The notes beneath the pieces are model-generated. The model was not told the DNA's origin, did not search any database, and worked only from the letters and a program-made list of their open reading frames with translations. From Dyadobacter koreensis (GTDB taxonomy: Bacteria; Bacteroidota; Bacteroidia; Cytophagales; Spirosomataceae): a DNA stretch of 64,000 bases. A program made the position numbers and the translations under genes. How positions within the stretch are numbered: the first letter of the stretch is position 1; every line of letters begins with the position of its first letter. Shown in pieces: positions 44,084-53,059 of this stretch. The stretch covers positions 453,061 through 517,060 of the forward strand of contig NZ_FNXY01000005.1 of NCBI RefSeq assembly GCF_900108855.1. The letters are read 5' to 3'.

Positions 44084-45467
44084 AATTATATTTCACTTCT
44101 CCACTTTTATCGGACAGTATACCCGTGACCATACCCAGACTGCTGGCCATTAATCCATAAATCAGCGGTGGATATTCGGTTTTCATCCAAACGGATGTGA
44201 GCCATACGCCAAGGCCTGCGACCATCGACAAAATGCAACCCAACTGATTGGCTCTTTTCCAGTATAAGCCGCATGCGAGAGGAATAAACAGACAGACAAG
44301 ACTGAACGCCGAGGATTCTGCCACAAGTTCGAAAATGCTTTCGCGAGTCGACGCCATGAAAATGCAGATGGCCGTGATGAAAACGATCCCTAGCCGGATA
44401 ATGCTTAACAGTTGTTTGTCGCTAAGCTCAGGTCTGAAAAATTTGATAACATTTTCACCCAAAACCGCCGCAGGTGCCATGATTGCGCTACTTGTCGTGC
44501 TAAGTATCGCGGATACCAATGCGCCGAAAAACAATATCTGTAGGGGCAATCCGGTATGCAGTAAAATCATATTTGGGATAATCATTTGCGGATCATCTTT
44601 TCCGAGTTCCGGATAAAGATGATGGCCGCAAAGTCCGATAAATAATGGCAGCAATGCAATTGTTAAATACATGAAAGAAGATAACAACGTCGATTTTACG
44701 GAAACGTCCGCTGACTTGGCTGACATCACACGCTGGAAAACATCTTGCTGAGGAATAGAGCCAAGTCCGATCGTTATCCATGCGGCGAAATATTCGACAG
44801 AGTCTTTAAACGTAAACTGCGGATATGCTCTGAAAAAATCTTTTGGAGCCGCTTCAATCAGCGGAGAAAACCCTCCGACTTCAAGATATAACACAATAGC
44901 TACAATCAAGAGACCGATAATGATCATGATCGTTTGCACAAAATCGGTAATTGAAATAGACCACATTCCGCCCCATATCGTATAGAGTATGACGACGACG
45001 GAACTGAGCAGGATACAGTCCGTCAACGGCCATCCCAGAACAACTTTCAGTACAATACCCATTGCGAGGAGCTGCGCAGCAATCCAGCTGAAATAAGAAG
45101 GAATAATTAATAAGGCAGAAAGTAATTCCGCAGGGCGGCCGTATCTTATCCTGAAAAAATCACAGAAAGTGATGATTTTCATTTTATAAAACTTGCGTGC
45201 AAAAAATATTCCCACCAGAAAAAGACATAATGCAGCACCAAAAGGATCTTCAATAATTCCTAAAACTCCGTGTTCGATAAATTCAGTTGGCGCTCCCATA
45301 ATCGTTTCCGAGCCAAACCACGTCGCGAAGGTGGCGGACGCCGCGAGAAATAAAGGAAGTCTTCTGCCGGCTAACACAAAATCCGTTGTGGTGGTAATTC
45401 GCCGGGATGCCCAGAGACCTATTCCCAGATTTAAAAGCAGGTAAGCGATGATGGCAGCAGCAAGCAT
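44067..45467 (-). CDS. Sodium/solute symporter (SSS family)
   Basis: A 466-residue inner-membrane transporter with about 13 hydrophobic segments. SSS markers: FLAASATFATWFGSETIMGA in the first unwound helix, IPSYFSWIAAQLLAMG in TM3-4 and TTSSAIMAPAAVLGEN after the mid-protein repeat. It uses the sodium gradient; the substrate (sugar, amino acid or carboxylate) is unclear. It is divergent from the fucosidase gene by about 150 bases, which hints at uptake of a fucose-containing breakdown product, but only weakly. The tail overlaps the convergent methyltransferase. Confidence 0.9.
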   Translation of the reverse strand: MLAAAIIAYLLLNLGIGLWASRRITTTTDFVLAGRRLPLFLAASATFATWFGSETIMGAPTEFIEHGVLGIIEDPFGAALCLFLVGIFFARKFYKMKIITFCDFFRIRYGRPAELLSALLIIPSYFSWIAAQLLAMGIVLKVVLGWPLTDCILLSSVVVILYTIWGGMWSISITDFVQTIMIIIGLLIVAIVLYLEVGGFSPLIEAAPKDFFRAYPQFTFKDSVEYFAAWITIGLGSIPQQDVFQRVMSAKSADVSVKSTLLSSFMYLTIALLPLFIGLCGHHLYPELGKDDPQMIIPNMILLHTGLPLQILFFGALVSAILSTTSSAIMAPAAVLGENVIKFFRPELSDKQLLSIIRLGIVFITAICIFMASTRESIFELVAESSAFSLVCLFIPLACGLYWKRANQLGCILSMVAGLGVWLTSVWMKTEYPPLIYGLMASSLGMVTGILSDKSGEVKYNFISKP

Positions 45468-45505
45468 GTTGGAAAAGATCAGAAAGTTTACGGCAATTTT
45501 ATAAG

Positions 45506-45513
45506 CAAAAGTA
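45506..45513 (-). promoter_or_regulatory. Candidate -7 element of the symporter gene
   Basis: TACTTTTG on the minus strand matches TAnnTTTG, 39 bases before the symporter ATG. Confidence 0.45.
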
Positions 45514-45618
45514 TGCAGCCAGCCGATTTTACAATTTTTTATTAATAAAAATTTCGAAAATAGGGTATTTTATATCGGATTTCGCATCGTTTACTTATAT
45601 ATTGACTTAATTACTACT

Positions 45619-46974
45619 ATGATCCGGCGTTTTATCTTATCAATTCTTCTTATCAGTTTCTCCTTTTTTTCTCAGGCACAGCAGCAAGTCGCCAACAATC
45701 CGGAGCGGATTAAATGGTTTCAGGATCTGGGTTTTGGTATGTTTATTCACTGGAATGTGGATGTTTCGCTTGGTGCTGTGATCAGCCATTCGCTGGCCGG
45801 CGCTTCCGATGAATATGTTGACAGATACATTAAAGAACTTCCGAGTTTTTTCAACCCAAAGAAATTTGATCCGGACGAGTGGGCGACTCTGGCTCGTTTG
45901 GCAGGAATGAAATATGTGGTTTTTACAACGAAACATCATTCAGGATTTTGCATGTTCGATACAAAATCGACACCGTTTAACGTGATGAATACGCCATTTA
46001 AGCGGGACGTGACAAAGGAAATTATTGATGCTTTTCGTAAACAGGGCATCGCGATCGGGATTTATTTTTCTCCTGAAGATTTTCTGTTTTTTCATCAAAA
46101 TAACATCCCACTTGGTAGGCTGCAAAATGAGAAACAGTTTCCAATGAACAATCCGAAATTAATGGATTATGATAAGCAGCAGGTGAAAGAATTATTGACC
46201 AATTATGGAAAAATCGATATCATGTTCTTTGACGGTCCGGGTGACGGGTTGCGTGAATATGCGTGGAGCATTAATCCGGATCTGGTCATTACACGTGATG
46301 CAATGAACACACCCGAACAAAATATTCCTGATAAGGCGTCTCCGCGTCCTTGGGAGGCATGTTATACAATGGGCACAGACTGGCAATATAAGCCGACAAA
46401 CGATCCGCATAAATCCGGAACGGAAATCATTGATATGCTTATAGAAATCCGTGCGAAAGGTGGAAATTTCCTTTTAAATGTTGGTCCGAAACCGAATGGA
46501 GAAATTCAGATTGAACAAGAAAGCTTGTTGCGGGAGATCGCGCTTTGGAATTTTGCAAACCGAGAGTCAATCTATGCTGTAAAGCCGTTACCGGTTATCC
46601 GCGACAAAAATATCTGGTTTACACAGTCTAATGACGAAAAATTCATTTATGCTTTTGTGACAAGAGATAAGCCGTCTGACTGGAAATATGGCGAACGTCG
46701 TGATTTTTTATTGCCTATGATTGAAGGAAATACGAAAACGAAAGTTAGCATTTTGGGTTACAAAAGTGAACTGGTAGAGTATGTGAACAACTTTGACGCT
46801 TCTGTAAAGGTTTCGCCAACGCCAATAGGTCTGGCTGTAAGTGCTGTTAACGGGCAGCGTTTTTATACCAACCGCCAGTGGCCGAACACGGTAGTTTTGA
46901 AAATAGAAAATGCCAGATTTAAACCGCCTGTCGAAGTTAAAACTTCCAAGTCAGGAATTGATGGTGCCAAGTAA
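45619..46974 (+). CDS. GH29 alpha-L-fucosidase, secreted
   Basis: A 451-residue exported enzyme (signal to about residue 20, FSQAQQ). The N-terminal WFQDLGFGMFIHWN and the downstream FTTKHHSGFCMFDTK blocks are classic for GH29, and KIDIMFFDGPGD (about 195-206) holds the nucleophile Asp. GGNFLLNVGPKPNGEI near residue 287 ends the barrel; a C-terminal beta domain follows. GH29 enzymes release alpha-L-fucose from glycans or algal polysaccharide in the periplasm. Monocistronic with a strong shared terminator downstream. Confidence 0.92.
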   Translation: MIRRFILSILLISFSFFSQAQQQVANNPERIKWFQDLGFGMFIHWNVDVSLGAVISHSLAGASDEYVDRYIKELPSFFNPKKFDPDEWATLARLAGMKYVVFTTKHHSGFCMFDTKSTPFNVMNTPFKRDVTKEIIDAFRKQGIAIGIYFSPEDFLFFHQNNIPLGRLQNEKQFPMNNPKLMDYDKQQVKELLTNYGKIDIMFFDGPGDGLREYAWSINPDLVITRDAMNTPEQNIPDKASPRPWEACYTMGTDWQYKPTNDPHKSGTEIIDMLIEIRAKGGNFLLNVGPKPNGEIQIEQESLLREIALWNFANRESIYAVKPLPVIRDKNIWFTQSNDEKFIYAFVTRDKPSDWKYGERRDFLLPMIEGNTKTKVSILGYKSELVEYVNNFDASVKVSPTPIGLAVSAVNGQRFYTNRQWPNTVVLKIENARFKPPVEVKTSKSGIDGAK

Positions 46975-46996
46975 TTGAAAATTGTATTAGGTTTTA

Positions 46997-47044
46997 AAAA
47001 ACAGAAGAGCTGGACACTACAAAGCGTCCAGCTCTTCTGTTTTT
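46997..47044. terminator. Bidirectional terminator
   Basis: Exact 19-bp arms (46,997-47,015 and 47,026-47,044; core AGAAGAGCTGGAC) with A-run and T-run ends, between the convergent fucosidase and small lipoprotein genes. Confidence 0.9.
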
Positions 47045-47057
47045 ATTCTGATTCCGA

Positions 47058-47345
47058 TCAACGCGGACCGCGAGAACGCTCGTTATGTCCATACCGGTTA
47101 TTTCTCTGCTTGTTGTAATATTTATAGCTGCGGCGGTCATTTCGATATCTCCGAGGACTATCACGATAAATCACTCTCGGAGGCGGTGTTGGCCTTACAA
47201 TAATAGGACGTGGCGGATGATGGTATCTGTATCCGTAACCATAATTATCGTGATAAGGCGCTCTTGAATGATACACACAAGACGACACACTCATGGCTGC
47301 TATAATCAACACAATATATAAACTTGCAATTCTGATCTTCTTCAT
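47058..47345 (-). CDS. Small Tyr/Arg/Pro-rich lipoprotein
   Basis: I start at ATG 47,345 (MKKIRIASLY), giving 95 residues with lipobox SVSSC (Cys23); the longer frame to 47,420 has no support. The mature chain is low-complexity, rich in Tyr, Arg and Pro (RPIIVRPTPPPRVIYRD, YKYYNKQRNNRYG), basic and probably disordered. Such proteins are frequent in Bacteroidota and uncharacterised. It lies between the shared terminator and the DnaA-box region. Confidence 0.7.
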   Translation of the reverse strand: MKKIRIASLYIVLIIAAMSVSSCVYHSRAPYHDNYGYGYRYHHPPRPIIVRPTPPPRVIYRDSPRRYRNDRRSYKYYNKQRNNRYGHNERSRGPR

Positions 47346-47443
47346 GGTTCGTTTGTTTATGTTGTTATCTATATAACGACAGTCTGACAAATTATTACCC
47401 TTAACGTCCGGAGAAGACAAAAGCTAATCGGACAGTTTTTGAG

Positions 47444-47556
47444 TTATCCACACATGTTAATAACATCAAATGTCCGTTTATAGTTGCACAGAGAGGCTTT
47501 TAATGACGATATCCACAAGTTATCCACATAATCGATGTGGATAACTTGTGGATATC
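47444..47556. promoter_or_regulatory. DnaA-box cluster, candidate oriC
   Basis: Three perfect DnaA boxes TTATCCACA lie at 47,444-47,452, 47,520-47,528 and (inverted) 47,536-47,544; two 8/9 matches are at 47,509-47,517 and 47,547-47,555. The last four are organised in a perfect inverted repeat with 22-base arms (47,508-47,529 and 47,535-47,556) and a 5-base centre. An AT-rich tract follows. It lies in a gene-free gap of about 230 bases. A T-run on the plus strand follows the palindrome, but no plus-strand gene ends here. An origin or a DnaA-regulated site is likely. Confidence 0.65.
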
Positions 47557-47573
47557 TTTTTTGTGAATATTTG

Positions 47574-47873
47574 TTAAGCCTCTACATCGTAGATTACAAC
47601 TTTCTCCCAAAGGTGTGCGCACTCTTCAACGAATTTTTTATGAAGCGGGTGAACCTGATACACATCGTGACCGGCTTCATCGTCAAAAATAAGAATTTCC
47701 GCAAAGTCATAAGTTGCGTCAATCACGGGTCTGCGCGTTGAAGCAGGGGGGCCGATATAAACCGACTTGATCGACTCGATAGCTTCCAGCGACTTTATAC
47801 CGGCAAGAAGTGCGGCCTTTGCTTCTTCGTTTTCTTTATCTTTAAGCCAAAAAAATACGTTGTGTACGAACAT
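47574..47873 (-). CDS. Dabb-family (stress-responsive alpha/beta barrel) protein
   Basis: A 99-residue dimeric ferredoxin-fold protein. It begins FVHNVFFWLKDKENEEAKAAL, the family's conserved His-containing strand, and continues SLEAIESIKSVYIGPPAS and TYDFAEILIFDDEAGHDVYQ, ending with a short strand. Dabb proteins range from stress-response to small enzymatic roles; function not assigned. It sits between the DnaA-box region and the histidine kinase, 28 bases after the kinase stop codon in the same direction, so the two may be co-transcribed. Confidence 0.88.
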   Translation of the reverse strand: MFVHNVFFWLKDKENEEAKAALLAGIKSLEAIESIKSVYIGPPASTRRPVIDATYDFAEILIFDDEAGHDVYQVHPLHKKFVEECAHLWEKVVIYDVEA

Positions 47874-47900
47874 GTTTTATTAATTATAGTTGGTAATTAT

Positions 47901-48989
47901 TTATAAACTTGCCTGAGAAGTTAAAGATTCCTCATTTTCAGGATGAGCGCCCTGAAATACTTTTTCCAATTTAAACGTGAACGTTGTGCCCTTATCCGGT
48001 TTGGACATTACTGCGATTTTTGTTCCATGCGCATTGATAATATGTTTTACAATCGCAAGTCCTAAACCAGTGCCGCCGCGTTCTTTTGAACGGCTTTTAT
48101 CCACACGGTAAAACCTTTCAAAGATACGCGTTAAGTGTTCCGGTGGTATGCCCGGTCCATTATCACGGACCGAAATTTCAACATATTTTTTTCCTGAATT
48201 AAAATGAACGATGACTTTTCCTCCGTCATTTCCATATTTGATAGCATTTTCAATCAGGTTTAGCATAACCTGCTGCATTCTATCCTGATCAGCCTTCACC
48301 CATACTTCGGAAAGATCGTCCGGTTTTACCTTTAAAGTAACATTCCGGTCTTCTGCAATATTTTCAAGCCGGCCAAAAATGTTAAGGCTCAATTGTAAAA
48401 TGTCTACTGCTTCAATATTCATTTTAATATCGCCCGTTTCCATTTGCGAAAGTACGAGCAGATCTTTTACGAGAACATCGAGGCTGTCCAGATTTCTCGC
48501 CGCTTTTTTCAAAAACCGCTCACGGACATTTTCATCTTCCATCGCACCGTCGAGTAGTGTATGAATAAAACCTTGTGCGGCAAAAATCGGTGTTTTAAAT
48601 TCGTGGGAAACGTCTGCGAGAAATTCTCTTCTGAACAATTCCAGTTTTTTCAATTCGTCTATTTCCTTTTGTTTTTTGGTCACATAAACGAAAATCTCAT
48701 CATTAAGGGTTTTCAGCGGGTTCGATTCACGGATCAGGCGCTTGCGTGGAACCATGTTGAAATCCTTCATTTTAAGTTTGTGAATAGTCCGGTACATTTT
48801 ATTCACTTCCCGGAAAACGATGATATCAATGGTATAAAGCACCAGAAAGAAGCTTGAAACGAAGCAGGCAATCGCGACGACGAAAAGCATACTTCGATCG
48901 ACACCTTCCACAAAAGCTAAAAAGGTTGTTGTGATAAGGGAGATAAGTAATGCTAATATCAGGGCAATGAAACGGGGACTCAGCGACAT
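47901..48989 (-). CDS. Sensor histidine kinase, PhoR-like, no adjacent regulator
   Basis: A 362-residue inner-membrane kinase. Two TM helices (about 8-28 and 33-55) leave almost no periplasmic loop. A short HAMP-like linker precedes the DHp domain with phosphorylated His129 in FLADVSHEFKTP. The catalytic domain shows the N box (NLIENAIKYGNDG), G1 (DNGPGIP), F box (ERFYRVDKSRS) and G2 (GGTGLGLAIVKHI). Sensing is likely within the membrane or in the cytoplasm. No response regulator gene adjoins it, so its partner must be elsewhere. Followed by the Dabb gene. Confidence 0.92.
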   Translation of the reverse strand: MSLSPRFIALILALLISLITTTFLAFVEGVDRSMLFVVAIACFVSSFFLVLYTIDIIVFREVNKMYRTIHKLKMKDFNMVPRKRLIRESNPLKTLNDEIFVYVTKKQKEIDELKKLELFRREFLADVSHEFKTPIFAAQGFIHTLLDGAMEDENVRERFLKKAARNLDSLDVLVKDLLVLSQMETGDIKMNIEAVDILQLSLNIFGRLENIAEDRNVTLKVKPDDLSEVWVKADQDRMQQVMLNLIENAIKYGNDGGKVIVHFNSGKKYVEISVRDNGPGIPPEHLTRIFERFYRVDKSRSKERGGTGLGLAIVKHIINAHGTKIAVMSKPDKGTTFTFKLEKVFQGAHPENEESLTSQASL

Positions 48990-49104
48990 AAGGAAAATAG
49001 ACTTTTGTACTTCAATAAAAAGTTAAAGTTAACATTCTCAAAGGAATGAATCCAGATTTGCTGACGGGATCATGCTGAATTAATATTTACTTAATATGGA
49101 TTTA

Positions 49105-49146
49105 AAACAAAAACGGAGAAGGACGCAGCTTTCTCCGTTTTTGTTT
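49105..49146 (-). terminator. Terminator after glutamate dehydrogenase
   Basis: Exact 16-bp arms (49,105-49,120 and 49,131-49,146) with A/T tails, 14 bases beyond the gdh stop codon. Confidence 0.88.
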
Positions 49147-49159
49147 CTTTAAAAACTTT

Positions 49160-50434
49160 TCAAAATCCGCCACGGAATTTATAGGTACTCGAGACTTTAT
49201 CGATAGCAACGATATAAGCTGCAATCCTAAGTGATACTTTATATTTCAGGGAGACTTCATATACGTGGTCAAAAGCATCTTTCATGATTCTGTCGGTACG
49301 GCGGTTCACGCGCTCCAGCGTCCATTTGTAGCCGATACGGTTTTGAACCCATTCAAAATAAGAAACCGTAACCCCGCCGGCATTGGCAAGAATATCGGGA
49401 ACGACCATAATTCCTTTGTCATTAATGATATCGTCAGCCTTGAATGAAGTTGGACCATTTGCGCCCTCCACAATCATTTTAGCCTGGATGCTTTCAACAT
49501 TTCTGCGGGTGATTACGTCTTCTTTTGCGGCAGGTACCAGAACATCTACCGGGATCGAAAATAGATCATCGCCCGAAATTAATTCCGCTCCCGTAAAACC
49601 GTCAAGCGAGTCGTTATTCTGATCACGGTAAGCAATTGCCGCGGTTATATCAATTCCTTTATCATTAAAATAAGCACCCGAAATATCACTGATTGCGTGA
49701 ATACTGACACCGCGTTCCCGTAAGAGAGAGGCGGCATGAGAACCAACGTTTCCAAATCCCTGAACAACAGCGGTTGCACGGTAAGGATTAATTCTCAACT
49801 TTTCCATTCCTGCCAAAGCTGAAACCATCACACCACGGCCTGTTGCTTCCGTACGGCCCAGGGAACCACCAAGTACCAAAGGTTTTCCAGTCACCACGGC
49901 CGGGATGGTCATTCCTTTTGCTTTGGAATATTCATCCATCAGCCATGCCATTTCACGTTGCCCCGTGCCCATATCCGGTGCAGGAATATCCTGATCCGGC
50001 CCAAAAACATCAAGCAACGCCATGGTATATCCGCGCATCAGACGCTCCATCTCGCCGGCAGACATTTCTCTTGGATTACAGGCAACGCCGCCTTTTGCTC
50101 CTCCATAAGGAATATCGACGACGGCACATTTCCAGGTCATCCAGGCAGCAAGTGCACGCACTTCATCAATGTTCACATCCGGATCAAAACGGATCCCGCC
50201 TTTACTTGGGCCAAGAATTGTAGAATGTATTACGCGATACCCTTCAAAGACTTTTATTTTGCCGGAATCCATCGTTACAGGAATTCCTACTGTAACTTGT
50301 TTACGAGGCACTTTCAGAATATGGTACATTTCGTCAGAAATTCCCAGAAGTTCCACCGCCTTGTCAAATCTATGCATCATAGACTCCAACGGATTTTCTT
50401 TATCCTTGATAGGAGCAGGTTCTATATAAGCCAT
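49160..50434 (-). CDS. gdhA: Glutamate dehydrogenase (Glu/Leu/Phe/Val dehydrogenase family)
   Basis: A 424-residue cytoplasmic enzyme interconverting glutamate and 2-oxoglutarate plus ammonia. Residues visible: Lys78 in GPSKGGIRF, Lys102 in MTWKCAVVDI, catalytic Lys114 in PYGGAKGG, then PAPDMGTGQREMAWLMDEYS and the coenzyme-binding GFGNVGSHAA (about 227-236). The short length matches the 420-residue hexameric type, often NAD-linked, rather than the 450-residue NADP form; the coenzyme cannot be fixed by eye. Single gene with a -7 element 63 bases upstream. Confidence 0.93.
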   Translation of the reverse strand: MAYIEPAPIKDKENPLESMMHRFDKAVELLGISDEMYHILKVPRKQVTVGIPVTMDSGKIKVFEGYRVIHSTILGPSKGGIRFDPDVNIDEVRALAAWMTWKCAVVDIPYGGAKGGVACNPREMSAGEMERLMRGYTMALLDVFGPDQDIPAPDMGTGQREMAWLMDEYSKAKGMTIPAVVTGKPLVLGGSLGRTEATGRGVMVSALAGMEKLRINPYRATAVVQGFGNVGSHAASLLRERGVSIHAISDISGAYFNDKGIDITAAIAYRDQNNDSLDGFTGAELISGDDLFSIPVDVLVPAAKEDVITRRNVESIQAKMIVEGANGPTSFKADDIINDKGIMVVPDILANAGGVTVSYFEWVQNRIGYKWTLERVNRRTDRIMKDAFDHVYEVSLKYKVSLRIAAYIVAIDKVSSTYKFRGGF

Positions 50435-50496
50435 TTTGAATTTTAATTAAATATCTGATATTAAGTATGTTAATGAATTTATCTTTTTTACTCATA

Positions 50497-50504
50497 CAAA
50501 CATA
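50497..50504 (-). promoter_or_regulatory. Candidate -7 element of the glutamate dehydrogenase gene
   Basis: TATGTTTG on the minus strand matches TAnnTTTG, about 62 bases before the ATG. Confidence 0.4.
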
Positions 50505-50680
50505 CGCCTTTTCAACATATTAAATTAAATAGCCGTTCTTTCTTGAAATTGTATAAAATTTTTGGGAAAAAATATTGTTTTATAATATTTCTTTTTATTG
50601 AAAGGATGCCGCTGTATAACAGCCTTCATCCAAATATTTCATATGGTTTTCAGGAAAAAAAAGAATCAAAAAAATACAAA

Positions 50681-50712
50681 AAAAAGGGAACACAAATTGT
50701 GCTCCCTTTTTT
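50681..50712 (-). terminator. Terminator of typA
   Basis: Arms AAAAAAGGGA... and ...TCCCTTTTTT pair over 16 positions with one G-T wobble, 27 bases after the typA stop codon; the tail is A/T-rich on both strands. Confidence 0.8.
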
Positions 50713-50738
50713 ATTAAAAATTTGATCCAACGATTGTA

Positions 50739-52553
50739 TTAAACCATTTCGATTTTAGCACCGAAACGTTTACGATCGTTTTCTTCAAGATATATTTTCC
50801 GCATACGCATGCTTTGCGGAGTTACTTCAAGATATTCGTCTTTCTGGATATATTCCATTGATTCCTCCAGAGAGAAATTAATTTTCGGAACAATACGAAG
50901 TCCATCATCCGTACCCGAAGCACGCATGTTTGTTAATTTCTTCGCTTCCTGCAAGTTTACAACGATATCATTTGGACGAGTATGTTCTCCAATTACCTGA
51001 CCCGTGTAAATTTCTTCACCTGGTTCAACAAAGAAGCGACCGCGATCCTGCAATTTATCAATTGTGTAACCTGTTGCAGCACCAGTGTTTTTAGAAATGA
51101 TCGATCCACTGTTACGTCCTGGAATTGGTCCGCGGAATGGTTCAAAGCTCTTGAAACGGTGTGTCATTACAGCTTCTCCCTGTGTTGCAGTCAATACGTT
51201 AGAACGAAGACCGATCAAACCGCGAGAAGGAATTTCGAATTCCAAATGCTGCAGATCTCCTTTTGGTTCCATAATCAAAAGCTCACCCTTACGTTGTGTA
51301 GCCAATTCAATTACCTTACCAGCAGATGATTCAGGAACGTCAACGACCAATGTTTCAATTGGTTCAAGACGCTGTCCGTTTTCGTCTGTTTTGAAAAGAA
51401 CCTGAGGTTGTCCAACCTGTAGTTCATAACCTTCACGACGCATCGTTTCGATCAAAACTGACAAGTGAAGAATACCACGTCCAAATACCAGAAATTTATC
51501 TTCAGTATCTGTCGATTCAACACGAAGTGCAAGGTTTTTCTCCGTTTCTTTCATCAAACGATCACGTAAGTGACGAGATGTTACGAATTTACCTTCTTTA
51601 CCGTAGAAAGGTGAGTTGTTGATTGTGAACAACATGTTCAATGTTGGCTCATCAACAGAAATACGTGGAAGTGCTTCAGGGTTTTCAGCATCTGCCAAAG
51701 TATCTCCGATTTCGAAATCTTCAATACCTGTAACAGCGCAGATATCACCTGCTTCAACTTCACTTACTTTCACTCTTCCAAGACCTTCAAAAACCTGAAG
51801 TTCTTTCACTTTTACTTTTTTGATAACGCCGTCTGCTTTACAAAGAGACATTGTTGCGCCTTCCTTCAAAGTTCCGCGCAATACACGTCCAATCGCGATA
51901 CGACCAACGAATGCATTGTAGTCAAGAGACGTAATCTGCATTTGTGGAGTACCCGGGTGGATGATAGCCGCAGGGATTTGTTCGATAATAGTATCAAGCA
52001 AGTACGTAATGTTGTCGGTTGGTTTAGTCCAGTCCGGCCCCATCCATCCTTGTTTAGACGAACCGTAAACGGTTGTAAAGTCGAGCTGGTCTTCAGTTGC
52101 ACCCAAGTTGAACATCAAATCAAAAACGTTTTCCTGAACTTCTTCAGGGCGGCAGTTTTCTTTGTCAACTTTGTTAACAACTACGATTGGTTTCAAACCA
52201 AGGCTAATCGCTTTTGATAAAACGAAACGCGTTTGAGGCATAGGACCTTCAAATGCATCCACGAGTAACAAAACACCGTCAGCCATTTTAAGTACACGTT
52301 CCACTTCACCGCCAAAGTCGGCGTGACCCGGAGTATCGATTACGTTGATTTTGTAGTCTTTGTAACGTACAGACACGTTTTTCGAAACGATAGTAATTCC
52401 ACGTTCGCGCTCAAGATCATTGTTATCAAGAATCAGATCGCCGAATTCCTGGTTTTCACGAAAAAGCTTCGAAGCATGAATGATTTTGTCGACCAATGTT
52501 GTTTTGCCGTGGTCAACGTGCGCAATAATTGCGATGTTACGAATGGATTGCAT
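50739..52553 (-). CDS. typA: TypA/BipA translational GTPase
   Basis: A 604-residue ribosome-associated GTPase involved in 50S assembly and stress growth. I begin at ATG 52,553 (MQSIRNIAIIAHVDHGKTTL); the longer frame adds 13 residues and enters the leader. G1 is AHVDHGKT, G2 ERGITI, G3 DTPGHADFGG, G4 NKVDKE and G5 GSSK. Domains II, III and the TypA-specific C-terminal region (VYEYLEVTP-like DEYLEVTPQSMRMRK) complete it. Its promoter lies about 105 bases upstream, leaving a longish leader. Confidence 0.96.
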   Translation of the reverse strand: MQSIRNIAIIAHVDHGKTTLVDKIIHASKLFRENQEFGDLILDNNDLERERGITIVSKNVSVRYKDYKINVIDTPGHADFGGEVERVLKMADGVLLLVDAFEGPMPQTRFVLSKAISLGLKPIVVVNKVDKENCRPEEVQENVFDLMFNLGATEDQLDFTTVYGSSKQGWMGPDWTKPTDNITYLLDTIIEQIPAAIIHPGTPQMQITSLDYNAFVGRIAIGRVLRGTLKEGATMSLCKADGVIKKVKVKELQVFEGLGRVKVSEVEAGDICAVTGIEDFEIGDTLADAENPEALPRISVDEPTLNMLFTINNSPFYGKEGKFVTSRHLRDRLMKETEKNLALRVESTDTEDKFLVFGRGILHLSVLIETMRREGYELQVGQPQVLFKTDENGQRLEPIETLVVDVPESSAGKVIELATQRKGELLIMEPKGDLQHLEFEIPSRGLIGLRSNVLTATQGEAVMTHRFKSFEPFRGPIPGRNSGSIISKNTGAATGYTIDKLQDRGRFFVEPGEEIYTGQVIGEHTRPNDIVVNLQEAKKLTNMRASGTDDGLRIVPKINFSLEESMEYIQKDEYLEVTPQSMRMRKIYLEENDRKRFGAKIEMV

Positions 52554-52656
52554 TGTTTTATAAGTCAATTGTTTACGGTTAACAGCAGGCACAGTAATAG
52601 GTGCCCCCTGGCTCGCCGCTATGCTGTGTTCTTGCTGAACTTTCTCAAAGAAGGTG

Positions 52657-52664
52657 CAAAGATA
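52657..52664 (-). promoter_or_regulatory. -7 element of typA
   Basis: TATCTTTG on the minus strand matches the Bacteroidota -7 consensus; predicted leader of about 100 bases. Confidence 0.55.
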
Positions 52665-53059
52665 CGGACTTTTTTCGCTGAATAACAGTAATTTACAATT
52701 TTTTTATTGTTAACATTTCAAAAACGCCGTTTAGGCTAAGAGAAGTGCAAAAAGTATATAAAAATATTAATTAGATACTATTTCTGGTTTCAACATTTTG
52801 TAGATGTTGTCAGGATTACAATCAACACCATTTTCCGGTTTAGTGTGCGTAAGAGTTAGGCTGTACAGCCCTTTGTTGATCTGACGAAGTAAACTAATTA
52901 TCCTGAAAGCAAACCGTTATTGATTTGCAATATGATACTGCTGATGTTAAATATTAACACCGGCCGGTAATTTAAAATTCATTCGCATAACAAGAATTTG
53001 GGTTTCGCGGCTGTCTTTGTTTTCTTTGCAGAAATTCTTTTTTTCTTTTAATTATTACC
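52665..53059. other. Intergenic region with a short open remnant
   Basis: No full gene. On the minus strand 52,767-52,916 stays open for 49 codons (for example LRQINKGLYSLTLTHTKPEN) with no start codon and a stop directly before it; it may be a relic but no family is recognised. The right part should hold the promoter of the M28 peptidase gene. Confidence 0.3.

Noticed and set aside
47508..47565. Long palindrome followed by T-run as a plus-strand terminator
   Set aside because: No plus-strand gene ends upstream of it, and its arms are made of DnaA boxes; the flanking genes run on the minus strand, where no T-run follows.
49958..50446. Plus-strand open frame of 162 codons opposite glutamate dehydrogenase
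   Set aside because: Shadow of a gene with full catalytic motifs on the other strand.
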